Assembly: GCF_040939455.1 (NCBI RefSeq)
Contig: NC_134108.1
Span: 81,636,001-81,700,000, forward strand
DNA length: 64,000 bases
Reading direction: 5' to 3'
Source of the DNA: Microcebus murinus
Lineage: Eukaryota; Chordata; Mammalia; Primates; Cheirogaleidae
The position numbers and the translations under genes were made by a program. Shown piece by piece: positions 49,511 to 61,066 of this stretch. Position 1 is the first letter of the stretch. The number at the start of each line of letters is the position of its first letter. The notes beneath the pieces were generated by a model. It saw nothing but the letters and a program-made list of their open reading frames with translations, had not been told where the DNA came from and made no database searches.

Positions 49511-50309
49511 AATAATGAGGGAACTTTGCTTTATATTTAATGTAACTTTTCATTTAAAAATTTTATTTTTCTAGTTAGATGTCTGTATTTTTTACTACCA
49601 CAAAGTATGTATTTTAAAAAATCTTTTTGAATGTTGGTATTTATGCTTTTACTTTTACTCAATACTTTCTTTTTTTATAATTTTTCTAAAATTTATGAAA
49701 TATTTATGCATGTGACAAACTTTTAACATGCATTATTTATTTTCTTATTTACAAGCTTTTCCACTGATGATGATGCTCCATTTCCATGGAATCTTAGTAA
49801 AGGTATTTTGAAAGAAATCTAAAACTTAATCTCCCTTAGGGTTATTATTTATAAACCATATAGCACAGGATTCTAGAGTAAGGAAGACTTGAACAAAGGG
49901 ATTGTATTGAATGAGCTCTATAGAGAAGAAAACTGGGGTGCAGAGAGATTAAATTCTGTACACTAACATGGTTAATGTCATAGCCAAAAGAGAAGTTCTT
50001 CAGACCCAGATGGTGCCCTTTTCTTTGTTTATACATTTTATTCATTATAAAAAAACATTCTGGCTATGCTGCTAGTATTTGAAAAACAGAAAAATAATGG
50101 CTGATATCCCTACCATTTTGACACAATTTTTTCTTTTACAAAATATATATTTGTTATTAGCTATATTAGTAGCATAAATCAGTAGCACACATAAAATATT
50201 AAAATAGCTTTGTTTTCCTTTAAGCATGTATACATTTTATTTTGGTTCTAATAACCCCTATTAATTTTCTTTTCTTCTTCTTCTTCCTTTTTTTCTTTTT
50301 TCTTTTTAA
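49511..50309. other. AT-rich DNA ending in a pyrimidine tract
   Basis: No gene. The t/c-rich run from about 50263 to 50309 is the inverted A-rich tail of the 7SL retropseudogene that follows. Confidence 0.5.
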
Positions 50310-50611
50310 AGAGACAGGATCTTACTATGTTGCCCAGGCTGAAGTACAGTGGCCGTTCACAGTCAAAATCCCATTACTGATCAGCATCCCGAGAGTTTTG
50401 ACCTGCTCTGTTTCTGACCTGGTTGGGTTCACCCCTTCTTAGGCAACGTGGTGATCCCCTGCTCCCAGGAGGTCACCATACTGATGCTGAACTTAGTGGG
50501 GACACCAGATTGGCACAGCACACTGCAGCCCAGAATTCCTAGACTCAAACAACCTTCCTGCCTCAGCCTCTCGAGTAGCTGGGATTACAGGGGCGCACCG
50601 CCACACTCGAC
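50310..50611 (-). pseudogene. 7SL RNA (SRP RNA) retropseudogene
   Basis: The minus strand reads as a near full-length 7SL RNA, not an Alu. Between the two Alu-like ends it retains the S domain absent from Alu: on the plus strand actgatcagcatcccgagag, gttttgacctgctctgtttc, ttcttaggcaacgtggtgat, ggaggtcaccatactgatgc and ctgaacttagtggggacacc. Its 3' end (agagacag on the plus strand) is followed by an inverted A-rich tail, so it was inserted by L1 machinery. There are numerous substitutions throughout (for example a degraded 5' end, gtcgagtgtgg), and the upstream promoter is not recognisable. Not expected to give functional SRP RNA. Confidence 0.93.
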
Positions 50612-52589
50612 TAACCTGTATTTGTAATGCCTGCATAATATTTGAATAATTAGGTATAGTTAATCAATCTCATACTTTGGAATGTTTAAATTGTTTACAT
50701 TTTTCTTACTACTAAAAACCATGGTGAATGTTTGTGAATCTAGAGTTTTCCATATTTGAGTTTACTTCTTTAAAACTAACTTAAATTCCTCAAAATTTTC
50801 TGTCTTATGACTGTTGATATATACTGCTAAATTACTTCTGAAAAAAGTTTACGATGTCACCAGGAAACATGCGATTTAACAGTGAAAATGGGCTCTTTTT
50901 TATTTATGTAAATTATTTATGTGGCTTATCTTTCTTCTTCTTTTGTAAATTTTCTATTCATATTCTTTTCTTAAATACATATATATTTCAGTGGTTTTTT
51001 ACCCTATTTATTACCTATCATCCATCATCTATTATATGTATCTTGTGTAAGATATTTATCATATATATGTTTCTTAAAACTTTTTCTACTTTCTTCTTTA
51101 GTCTCTATTACTATTTCCATTGTAAAGTGATCTAGTTTTTAAAAGTTATGATCTTTGCTAAATCTACCTAGATGGAAAGGCAACTAATCACCCTTATGGT
51201 TGGTAGATTTTCCTTCTTTTTTTTATTTGATACAAGGATCTGAAGGTGTTTGTATTTATTTTTATTATGAAGTTATCACTCTTCAGTTTTGTCACAATAG
51301 AAAATATAAGGTTCAATTTCATCCAAATATAGTATTAATATCACACAAAAATCCCAGGCTAATGTTTATGGGTAAATTAATTGGCCTCTTGCTGGTGGCC
51401 AATAGTATGAATGTACAGTTAAGGATAATTCATTTGTATATGCATCAGGATTGCAGATTTATGCATACCATACATGAATGTGCATATAATGTGATGTATT
51501 TCTCTATAACTAATCTAATCTTCATGACCCTACCCACCCACACATCAGGAAGTGGGGTTGAAATACTAAATTTAGCTCACATACATTAGTCCAGTCCAAT
51601 TATGAACAGACTTCTTAGGGTAGTCCTAAAATAATCCTGAAAAAACGTCTTATTGTCCTTCATCTATTTCTCTGCAATACGACATTTGGATGTCTGAAAC
51701 AGAAGTGTAAATCATCTCATGGCTTTGGGGAGAGGAGGACTGCTGGCCTCATCCTAGTTTTCAGATATAAACTGACTGACCAGCCACTGAAGTTTGTCAT
51801 TTATTGATGGTCATAGTAAAAACACTTAAAACCCGGTACAACACGAATACCTAAGATCACAGACACAGGCTATAAACAATCAGCACAATCATACTGTGCA
51901 TACTAGCTGACTCACAGCTTTGCACCTGCTGCCAGTGTCTGGTGCTAATAAACCCCTTGTCTATTCCATCTCAGCTTAGTCAGGATCTATTGGCTTCTTT
52001 CAGCTGACTAGGTCTCCGTAGTCATGTGCTACAGATGCCTCTCCTGTCTTTGTCTTCCCAATTCTTTACACAAACCCCTGGACAAAGGAGGCAGGCTTCC
52101 CACTACATCATACCCTCTTCTTCCAAAGAAGGCATCTACCCTCCCCTATCACTTTGCCTGGAACTGTAATGGTGACCTTCATGTTGGAAGAGAAAACTAG
52201 CTTATTAATAAAGGTAAAAAAAAAAATCAGGAATTAGGGTTTTTAAAAAAATATTATATGCAATGACAAAATATAAAAAGTTATGTCATATAAATGCTAG
52301 AATAGGATTTTATATATGCTTTAAAATAATGATGCACTTAATATTCTTGTTTCCTGTCAATTTGAGACAACAGAGACAATTCCTTGTAAACCTGCTTTCA
52401 GAGGTTCTGTCTTTCATTCTGATACCATAAAAATCAAGATGAGTCTACATTGTTAATGCCAGTCATCTAGTATTAAGTAGACTGAAATCATCTGTACTTG
52501 AGAGTCAGGTAGGCATTTATTGTGTTTTCCAGTTCAACATCTTTCTTCTGATAACATCATCTGGTTTTCCTTTCAGTTACTAGGTCTTC
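50612..52589. other. AT-rich DNA, possible old LTR near 51.9 kb
   Basis: No gene. 51880-52080 (gactcacagctttgcacctg, ggtgctaataaaccccttgt) looks like the polyadenylation end of an LTR, but I cannot delimit it. Frames 50854-51135 and 51200-51589 have no recognisable domain. Confidence 0.3.
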
Positions 52590-53060
52590 CCCACTTTCAG
52601 TCTATGTAGCTTAGAGGGAGCTGACCATAGCTCTCTCATCCAGGAGTGGGCACGTGACCTAGCCCTGCACAGTGAGTACATTCCACCTCCTTATTCAAAG
52701 CAATTAGCACAAGGATGTGTGCATGATTCAAGTCATCCTATGATATTTAGAGTTGTGATTTTATTGAGATTATTCAGAAGGGAAACTCTTTTCCACTGAA
52801 GCAGCTAGTAGTAAGCCTAGGGTTTCTGGAGGCCAGCGCAGGTAGATAGCTTGCTTGAGAAGTACAGCCAACACAGAGAAGGTTAGAGCTGGGGAATATA
52901 AGAGAAAGATGAATTCATTTGAGCCTCTGAATTTAGTAATCCCTGAAGCAGGATCAAATCCTTGAGTTTTCTATGATGTTAGTCAATAAAGTCCCTTTTC
53001 TTGTCTTAATCAACTTGAATTTAAATTTCTATCACTTGCAAAGAAAAAGACTGCTGAATA
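52590..53060. mobile_element. Ancient LTR-like repeat
   Basis: caggagtgggcacgtgacct, gccaacacagagaagg, tttgagcctctgaattta, gttagtcaataaagtccctt, tttctatcacttgcaaagaa and actgctgaataatat occur in the order of a common mammalian MaLR/MLT-like consensus. The family name is uncertain. Confidence 0.45.
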
Positions 53061-54185
53061 ATATAGCCTGTAATGTTTCTACTGCATACCACAAACATTG
53101 CCAAGAATTTATCTGCCTCCCTTATAGTTTATTTAGATTCTTTCCAGAGGGCTAAATTTAGATTTATGAAGAAATATTTTGTATGTCATTGATCCATGCA
53201 AGAGAAATAGAGTTTTATTTCTCAAGAGATATTATTGTAATTGAGTAAAGAATGGTGCCTTGCAGATTGTTCAAGAATTAATAATAAACAAACAAAACAA
53301 AGTAAAACAAAAAAGCACATTGTAACAACTTGACCAGAAATTACACATTAACCTCTGCTGGCTATCTCATTTCAAGCACCGAAGGCAACTGTTTTTTGCT
53401 ACTTCAAACATAAAGTCAAGTGATAGAAATTCCATTATTAGCATGAACAGTCAACTATAATATTTTGAATATGGTGATAAAATGTAAAATATATGCTGGT
53501 TGATAAATGACTTGAACACTTTTAGTAGCATTTGTTCACAAATTATTTAAAAATTTTATTCTAGTGCACTTCTGTATATTCCTAGAAGATTATGGGCCAA
53601 TTTATTAACTTTTAACAGCAACGGCCTTTAACCATTATAAAAATTGCCTTTGTCTACATTAGCGTTTCTATAAGTTCTGCAAAAGTAAAGATTTCCATTT
53701 TTAATAATTCAACCATAAAGACATTTGGAGCATCCAGATCATAAACAGTAAAATTTAAGCATTGGGGAGTATCTCAGAAATAAGATTTATCTTAAAAATA
53801 TACTGTATGTTCTACCTTTAGGGTGCTGGAGGATAGAAAGGATAGTCTAGTTGTATCATTACCAAAAATTTTTAGCAAGCTAAATACATTCACTATGTAA
53901 TTGTAGCATGCACATTTATGTATCAAATCATGTACACTCCATTTTAAAAATTAAATATGCTAGACCTGTTTCTAAGCCTGCTTTATGCATAACAATTATG
54001 TTTAGTCTCATTAGGAACAAAAATAGAAAGTTTTCATGGCTTCTTATTGCTATTTATATTCTTGAAAGATAACAAAAAAATAAAAGTCTCAATAAGATGG
54101 AAACTGAGTATGTTATCACCAAAATTTTAATATGTGAAAGCTAGCATTATAAACATAAGCCAAGTTTGAAACTGGGGGCCTTTAG
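53061..54185. other. AT-rich single-copy DNA
   Basis: No gene or clear repeat. Confidence 0.3.
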
Positions 54186-54302
54186 GGAAATATATATGTA
54201 TATATTTCCTTGAAATAGAATATATATATATAGAGAATAGATATATATAATATCATATATATGAAATAGAATATATATATAGAATAGAGATATATATTTA
54301 TA
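54186..54302. repeat. Irregular AT-rich simple repeat
   Basis: Units such as atatatatatagaatagata and gaaatagaatatatatat recur, forming an imperfect tandem with hairpin potential. Confidence 0.75.
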
Positions 54303-56470
54303 CCTACCTAATTTTAAAGTGATTTGGACTCAATACTGAATGTCTATATTCATTAATAAAGCTACACACTGCCTTATTTTCACTCTATGTAATTCAGCTG
54401 CAATGTATGATAAACAATCATCTCAGACCTTCCTTCAATAAAAATTGACTTCAGAGTTGGAACTTTTTTTCATGAATAACTGTTATAAACAACACATAAG
54501 ACTTCATAAAGTGACTTAAATATTATACTCAATTGAAGCTTTATAGTCAAATTTCAAGCTTTCTTTAAAATAAAAAAAAGGTTAAGAAAATATAATAAAA
54601 TGTATCATTTCATCTATTTATTTTGGTGAAACAGTATGCAGAAACTTTTCATAAAAATAAATAAATTGGCCAAAATGTTAAATGCAACAAGACATTTCAA
54701 GTAAACCTTGTTTATTCACCCACACTTTTAGCATAACAAGTGTAAAGTAAGAATCTTCATCTGCTCATCTAAAATGTTGTTGACAACATTTTTAAAAAAA
54801 TCTATTGAAATTATTCTGATGTGATCCCAGCCTCCTGCTTAACATAGAGGAGACTATGCAGCAATGCTGTTCTGGGAATCCCACAAACACCAACATGATT
54901 ACTCCCTTCATCTATGTCTCCTCTTGGCATTGTGTTTAATCTCTTTATTATGTCATTCCATCAATCACAGTTTGTTATAATTGATTATTTATTTTGCATT
55001 CCCAAGTCTATCCAAATATTTATTAAATGGATAAATAGATACATAGAAAGGTGAACAAAAAATGGAGAGCCCAGGTTTACATTCCTGGCCATTATATGCC
55101 ATCAAAATTGACACCAAAACAAAACCATATAACCACTTAGGATTTCAGTTTCCTAAACTATAAAGTGATGAAGTTGGACTATATAATATAGGTCTTCCAG
55201 AGCTAAAGTTCTGTGGATCCCTGAGAGGACTACAGCCAAACAATCAAATACCTTTGAGGTATACAACCCTAAAACACATGCCCTATTCTAATGTTTTGCA
55301 ACTTTATGATAATAAAACTCTCTGAAATTGATATTTCTTTATTATCCTACATAAAATCCATTAATATCCTCTGTAATATTTTTTTTCACATCTATGTGAT
55401 GCCAGTAGTAAATAAAAGATAATTGTGAGCTCTGGGAAGGTAGATTCCTTTCAAGTTTTTATATCTTTAATACCTCCCTTAGTGATTGCAGATAATGTGG
55501 ATTCAACATGTGTCTATTGAGTAGTTAACTGGCTAAAGAATCCTGATCTTTAACCTTTTTTCTTACTTATTTTATAAAGCTTTAACTTCTGTCCATTTTT
55601 CTTTTTTCAGCTGTTATTGAAATTCTAATGATACAAAGGTCTTTCATGCTAAATTCATATTTCTGTTTGTGATATAAAATTTTAAAATTTAAATGTAGAT
55701 AATTATTGGCTCATGAGCCTTGCAAATAATCATCTATGTGTTCTCCTAAAGCAAGTATACCAACATGAGGTGAATAATTATATTTTGGTACCTAAGTTTT
55801 GCTTTAGCATAACTGAGCCTACACACATCTGCTGCTCATAGATGAAAATAGAGAAAATGATTAAAAATAAGGGTAAGGGAATCAAGAAAAAGCAGTCTGA
55901 GAAGAAATTCAGGCAAGAGAATTAGGATAACATCAGCAATTTTCTTTTAAGGTTGAAAGGCATAAAAAGACTTGGGTATAGTAAGAAGAAAAAGATACTA
56001 CAGAAAAGAATCAACTCTCTGAGAAAGAATATGAAAAAACATTTCTCAGGTCCAAGCCTACAAATATAGGCAAATATTAATATTGGAAATGGGTGCCTTA
56101 GTCCAAAATATTTTTCCATATTTATTTTCATGTTCAAACACAAGCAATAAAAAGTAAGTGAAAATATCTTGGACTTGCTTAGTAGACAATGATTTTGCAA
56201 TGCCTCTAAACACTTAGTTGGAATGGGAAAAACATGTTAGGATGCCCCATTATGGAATGACTAACTGAGAAAAAGAAAGCTAGGAGCCAGAGAAATAGAA
56301 GGTATGGACATATTTAAAGCAAGTGATCTGATCAAAGTCAGGGATGTGGAAGGTAATGCTTTGGATATATTCAAAAATTGAGATTAAAGGAGGTAGTTTT
56401 GGGACTAGCAGGCTGAAATGTAAACAATTCAGAGCCTAGCTGGTTCTAGGGAAGGAGAGAGAGAGGAAGA

Positions 56471-56472
<2 letters not shown>
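54303..56472. other. AT-rich single-copy DNA
   Basis: Nothing recognised; the minus frame 55922-56200 is hydrophobic by composition and has no supporting context. Confidence 0.3.

Positions 56473-56531
<59 letters not shown>
56473..56531. repeat. (GA)n microsatellite
   Basis: Nearly pure (ga)n of about 58 bp, a polypurine mirror repeat able to form triplex H-DNA, preceded by impure ga/gga. The minus frame across it is a Leu-Ser artefact. Confidence 0.95.
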
Positions 56532-56533
<2 letters not shown>

Positions 56534-56983
56534 GTGGGGGACACTCACATCTTAACAACAGATCAGGGCAATAGATACAAGCACAGAGAAGAAATGGGAA
56601 AGAATTCATCCTACTCAGGATAGATGGCAACACAATAGAGAGTTATAAAGCACAAGTGTTACCAAAGTTATCTTGTAGAAAAATCTTGGGTCTGATGGGA
56701 ATTTAGAGGACCTGTCTTTGAGAGTCCCTGCTCAAAACCAAATAGCTGAGCAACCACAGGCAAGTTATTTATTGCATAGGATCATTCAGTAATATACATT
56801 TCAGGTTGTATTTACTTATCTCTGAGTCAGGCACCACCAGGAGTGGGAAGCAACAGAGATGAGTGAGGTCATTCTGCCCTTAGGAAGCTTAGGTTCTAAA
56901 GGAATAGACATACATGTGAAAAGGGCTTTCTGGTTTAGAGCAGAAAGATATGAGTGGTAAATATCACACTGGAAGTCTAGAAT
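56532..56983. other. Single-copy DNA 5' of the retroviral copy
   Basis: No gene seen. It ends at the 15 bp target-site duplication. Confidence 0.35.
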
Positions 56984-56998
56984 AAAGAAACAATTAGG
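56984..56998 (+). repeat. Target-site duplication, left copy
   Basis: aaagaaacaattagg, identical to 61103-61117. It is preceded by aat, giving a bottom-strand cleavage context (TTT/ATT) close to the preferred L1 endonuclease site. Confidence 0.9.
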
Positions 56999-57107
56999 GT
57001 GGATGCCTTTTTCAGCCTCCTCCCATCTGCACCCAGATGCTCAAAATAAATAGCATTTTGCTATACATGAGACTTCGGATGTCTCTCTCTCGGCTCCAGA
57101 CCTAACA
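56999..57107 (+). mobile_element. 5' R-U5 of the retroviral copy (no U3)
   Basis: Starts gtggatgcctttttcagcc, homologous to 61015-61080 at about 60 of 66 positions (R). R contains the AATAAA at 57045-57050. U5 continues to cctaaca at 57107, ending in the CA expected of an LTR. The left edge coincides with the start site predicted from the TATA box in the 3' copy (about 31 bp from it). Confidence 0.85.
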
Positions 57108-57109
57108 TT

Positions 57110-57127
57110 TGGTGCTGAAACCCGGGA
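57110..57127 (+). other. Retroviral primer-binding site (tRNA-Phe)
   Basis: tggtgctgaaacccggga is complementary to the 18 nt 3' end of mammalian tRNA-Phe except for one T in place of C. It sits two bases after the CA end of U5. A tRNA-Phe primer places the source provirus near the ERV-F group by the usual naming; gag and pol phylogeny could differ. Confidence 0.85.
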
Positions 57128-57815
57128 GGGCACACCAGGTGGACATGACCTCCAGGACTCTAGCAGGCAAGGCTTGCAACTCAGGAAGCAGTAGGCAGCG
57201 GCAGCTCATTCTGGGCTCACTCCCCGAATCCTGCCTTCCTCTGACTCCCTGGGTCATCGCTAAGGTTTCCATGGATCTTTCCTGAGCTACACAGGGGCCT
57301 ATCTCTAACTTATCTCTGATCCCGGAGTGTAGGCAGAGTGTTCTAGCTCAGCAGAGGTAAGGTCATTGTCCCCTGGACCCTCCTGAACTGAGCTGAGAGG
57401 CAGATACCAGACTGGGACTCGGATCTTCCTTGCTGACCTCCAAAATCTATACCCTGAGATATCCCGTTCCTGATGAGTGGGGAGCTCACAAGCTCATTTC
57501 CCAATCCCTCTCCTTCTCGTTTCTCATTGACTCCTCTCAACTCAAAAGTCCTACCAGTAAGTCGAGGACTCTCGGCCCCTGGAGCCCTTGCTGAGCTTAC
57601 ATGCTCATTCTGGTTTACTCATCTCTACTGAGAAATTCTACCGGTAAGCCAGAGGACCCTCAGCCCCTGGGGCCTTTGTTGAACACAGTGATGCCTGTTC
57701 TGACTCATTGCTCCAGCTAGTGGCTCGCTAGTCACTCCTGTGCCATTCCCTTGTTCTAGGGACGCCTAGCATTGAGTAGAATTGGCCCCATGTGACCCTC
57801 ACTCTTTCTAGGAAC
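57128..57815 (+). other. Retroviral leader
   Basis: About 690 bp between the primer site and the gag start. It includes two similar blocks (ctaccagtaagtcgagg near 57552 and ctaccggtaagccagagg near 57638), each containing a GTAAG that could serve as a splice donor. Confidence 0.6.
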
Positions 57816-57968
57816 ATGGGAAATTCTCAGTCTACTCCTCCTAAAACTACCCCTTTGGGGAGCCTCCTCCAAAATCACACTACAACTTCTGTCACTGCAA
57901 TGGCAAATGGTCCAAGATTGCCCATGTCCAAACCTTTTTGCCCTCCATTCTCTACCCTCACTCTGTAA
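57816..57968 (+). pseudogene. Retroviral gag start remnant
   Basis: The ATG at 57816 opens a 50-codon frame beginning MGNSQS, a glycine at position 2 as in myristoylated gag matrix proteins of gamma-like retroviruses. It stops at 57966-57968. Homology with gag fades after about 20 codons, which points to a deletion. Short and defective. Confidence 0.75.
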
Positions 57969-58109
57969 GAGCTGGAATCTGGCTCAAATCGTCCTGCTAC
58001 AAACCTGCCCCTGTCCTCTTCCTAGCCCCCTACTACCTGCTCTAGTTCTGCTCAAGTCCCGGGTGCTGGGGCAGAAGTCACCATGCAAGTGCTTGTCTCT
58101 TTTATTTAT

Positions 58110-58470
58110 CTCAGTCTTATGATCTGACCTGGCATGACTTCTACATTGTTCTTTTCTCAATATTATCCCCTGAGGAGAAGGAGAGGGGTTTGGCTTAATG
58201 TCTAGGCATATGGCGATGAAATCCGTAGACGTACCCCTGCCCAACCAGTAGAACAGACCCATTATGGGACTAGAGAACCATTCCTAGAACCGACCAATCA
58301 TGGGATTATCAAGTAGGAACTTCTGAGGGAACATTCTCCTCAATAGGCATTTTATCTCCCAGCCCATGTCTGACATCAGGCGCGAGCTCCAAAAATTAGA
58401 GAAAGGCCCTCAAACCCCACAAAAGGATCTCCTAAACCTGGCCTTCAAGGTCTTTAATAACCAAGATGGG
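58110..58470 (+). pseudogene. Retroviral gag capsid-region remnant
   Basis: Read on the plus strand in shifting frames, this resembles the gag capsid C-terminal half. cttatgatctgacctggcat and cctgaggagaaggagagg give capsid-like peptides, and gacatcaggcgcgagctcca with caaaaattagagaaaggccc gives the helical segment before nucleocapsid. Stops and frameshifts are frequent. No Cys-His zinc knuckle was found downstream. Confidence 0.55.
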
Positions 58471-60468
58471 GAAAGGTGAAAGAAAAAGAGAATGGGACTG
58501 ACAACAGCCCCCCAAACAGAGAAAGCTTTACAAATAGTGGCTACCCCCTAAAGAGTTTTTCCAGAGAGTTACTCAAAAAGGCCCCAGGCAAGTAGACAAC
58601 AAGGCCACACCCTTCTATGGGAACTGAGCCCTGTCTCCACTATGACTCTGGGTCTATAGAGTAAAAATGCCCCAGGAAATGGGCTCCACCAGGAACGTGC
58701 CCCTTCTGACAAAAAGAAGGGCACTGGAAGAGCGAGTGTCCTCTTCCTTAAATAGGAGATCGCACCTGAGTTTCGGAACTGGCTGCCTCACCCTGAAGGG
58801 GCCTCCTGCATACCCACGAACCCTCTGAAACTGCTTCTGTCTGAGGGGCAGGTCAGGCTTCAGAACAAACTGAACTTCAACACACTGGGATGGCCGAGCC
58901 TTAGGTAACTCCCTGGCATAGGTAAGAACTAATGCTGGAGCCATATCCTCTATTCTTCCTGAATTTTCAGGGCCTTGATATCCCTCTCCCACCCCCATCT
59001 TCAGAGTAAAAGGTAAAATACAAATCCCCTGTGTATTCCACAGCTTCTCTGTCCTCTGGGAGATAAAGTATTTGCCCGCCCCTTTTTGTGCTTCTCAATT
59101 ACCCCCACTGGGAAAAGATCATGTGGCTTCCTTCCTCTGACTTATGGGGAAAACTTAACTAGAACTTTACATACAACGTTTCCTTGATATGCTCTGCGGT
59201 TTCAAACTATACAACTTTCTGCCTTGTTTCACCTAAATTTATCTCCTTCTAGATGTCTATATGTTTGTGTGTCATATATGTCATGTGTGTATATATGTGT
59301 ATATATACCGATATGTAAAATAGCTCTAATTAATTGGCTTTCATCAAATATTTCATTAAAAACAAAACAGAAAGTAACAGAAAGACATGTAAAAAGGCAA
59401 TAAGTGTGGAAATATATATTTTGGTAAGAAAGGATCTTGTATGGAATGTTTGTCCTAAAATGACTGGTTTGGTCTGAGTCAGCGCCTGGGGAGACCCACC
59501 TCTGACTGACTACAGTTATTTGGCCACAAAATGGGAAAGTTAGGACAAAACAGAAAGTTTTGGATATGTTTTGTAGATGGTCTGTGCAGGTTGGGATCAA
59601 GTTTATAAAGGAAATTTATGAAGGAATTTAGTATGTGATCCAGTTGGCTATAATTAGAAAGAAAATTTTAGTTATGACTTTTTATTTAAAACATTAATGC
59701 TCTTGCTTTACTTTCAAAAACCATTGAAGGAGTATTAAGTAAATAACAAAGTTATCTCCAGGATTTAAACTATTAAATTCCACCTGGCCCAACCTTCTTC
59801 ATCCTCTGTAGGCCTAAGGGCTATTGTAAAAAAGACAGGCATATAAAATCGTAAAGACTGATTTCAAGAAATGGAATTAGTAGGTTTGGTTCTCTTGTCT
59901 TCCTCCACCACTGCCACCTGGCCCCTACCTGCCAGCAATGAAACTCACTAGTGACTTCTTAAAGGGACCCCAATACTTGACAGCCTGAAGACTAGATTTT
60001 ATAAAGCATTTCCCAGAAAAATTGGGCCTCCTTCAACTTTTTAATAATTCTCTTACTGCTTTCACCACTACAGCTTAACTTCTGGGAATCCCGTCTGAGA
60101 GTCATCTGTCCGGACTCAAACTTCCAGGCCCTTCAGAACCTGCTTCCACCCACAGCGAGCTTCCTGAAAGCCCAGCCCATCACAGGTACCAGGCTTGAAT
60201 AGTATGCTGTGTGTACAAGGCTCCTTATCGTGCTTTGCCTCCTCTGTGTACTTCTCCAGTCTCTCTCGGTGAAAATCCATCCTGCCTCTATTCTAACTTC
60301 AAGACCATCCATTTTCAACGCCTTCCCCTTTAATAATTTAAATGAACTCCATAAAAAGATACCCCTTCTTAGCAGAAAGCAGCTACAGAAGAAAGATCTC
60401 TGCCCATTTTCCCGACTTCTGAGTTCATTTAAAATAGAAATTTAATTTTAACAACAGGAAGGGGGGAA
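58471..60468 (+). other. Unassigned interior and 3' untranslated part of the retroviral copy
   Basis: No reverse transcriptase, protease or integrase motif is recognised. 59225-59320 contains a gt/at simple repeat. The last 250 bp (aagataccccttcttagcag, aaagcagctacagaagaaag) leads to the purine run aggaaggggggaa, a polypurine tract. A 114-codon minus-strand frame at 58654-58998 has no recognised domain. Confidence 0.5.
60457..60468 (+). other. Polypurine tract
   Basis: ggaaggggggaa immediately before tgttagg, the expected plus-strand primer site at the U3 edge. A second purine run (aaaagggtggaa) precedes another tgttagg at 60689, an alternative LTR start. Confidence 0.65.
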
Positions 60469-60793
60469 TGTTAGGGTGGCCCTGAATCTCCTAATTTTCT
60501 AAGAACAGCTAAAGATCAATGTTGAGCTCTCCCTACTCTCTTTGCTGCTTCTCTCCCACACTAGCAAGCAACCTGCTGGGAGAGACAAAGGTGCCTGCCT
60601 CCCAATCTTTCTAATTTTTATTTATTTTTTTCCCTTTCACATACCTTGCCCTTCCTTTTCTTACACGTATATAATTAAAAGGGTGGAATGTTAGGCTTAA
60701 AGAATTAACCCTACTCAAACTTCCATCCAAGCCTCATATACAACCCACCCCTCTCTCCCTTTCCTTAGCGGTGATTTAGCTTTCGCCAGGCCT

Positions 60794-60949
60794 CTAGGGA
60801 GGTAAAGGAATGAAGTACAAAAGGGAAACTTACTTTCCTTATCCCTCCTGATAAGGACTACACTTATCCCTCCCAGTTGTTCCCTAGGGAGGTGAAGGAA
60901 TGGAATGCAAGAGGGGAACTTACTTTCCTTATCCCTCCTTGTTGTTTGA
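60794..60949 (+). repeat. U3 direct repeat, enhancer-like
   Basis: Two units with period 90 bp; both start ctagggaggt, contain aaggaatg and aacttactttccttatccct, and end at ccctcc. Tandem direct repeats upstream of the TATA box are the usual position of retroviral U3 enhancers. The second unit is incomplete. Confidence 0.8.
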
Positions 60950-60983
60950 AAAGAATTTATTTAATCCCCCCAGAAAAACCCTC

Positions 60984-60990
60984 TATAAAA
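60984..60990 (+). promoter_or_regulatory. LTR TATA box
   Basis: tataaaa within ccctctataaaatccaag. Its distance to 61015, the base corresponding to the 5' end of the retrocopy, is 31 bp from the first T, as expected for RNA polymerase II initiation. Confidence 0.8.
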
Positions 60991-61060
60991 TCCAAGTCTG
61001 TCCCCTTTTCTCTCGTGGACTCCTTTTTCGGCCTCCACCCATCTGCACCCAGATGCTCAA

Positions 61061-61066
61061 AATAAA
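61061..61066 (+). terminator. LTR polyadenylation signal
   Basis: AATAAA 15 bases before the start of the A tract at 61082, matching normal cleavage spacing. This is where the retrocopied RNA ended. Confidence 0.85.

Noticed and set aside
50245..50620. Initial reading as an antisense Alu
   Set aside because: The middle portion contains the 7SL S domain absent from Alu, so it was reassigned as a 7SL retropseudogene.
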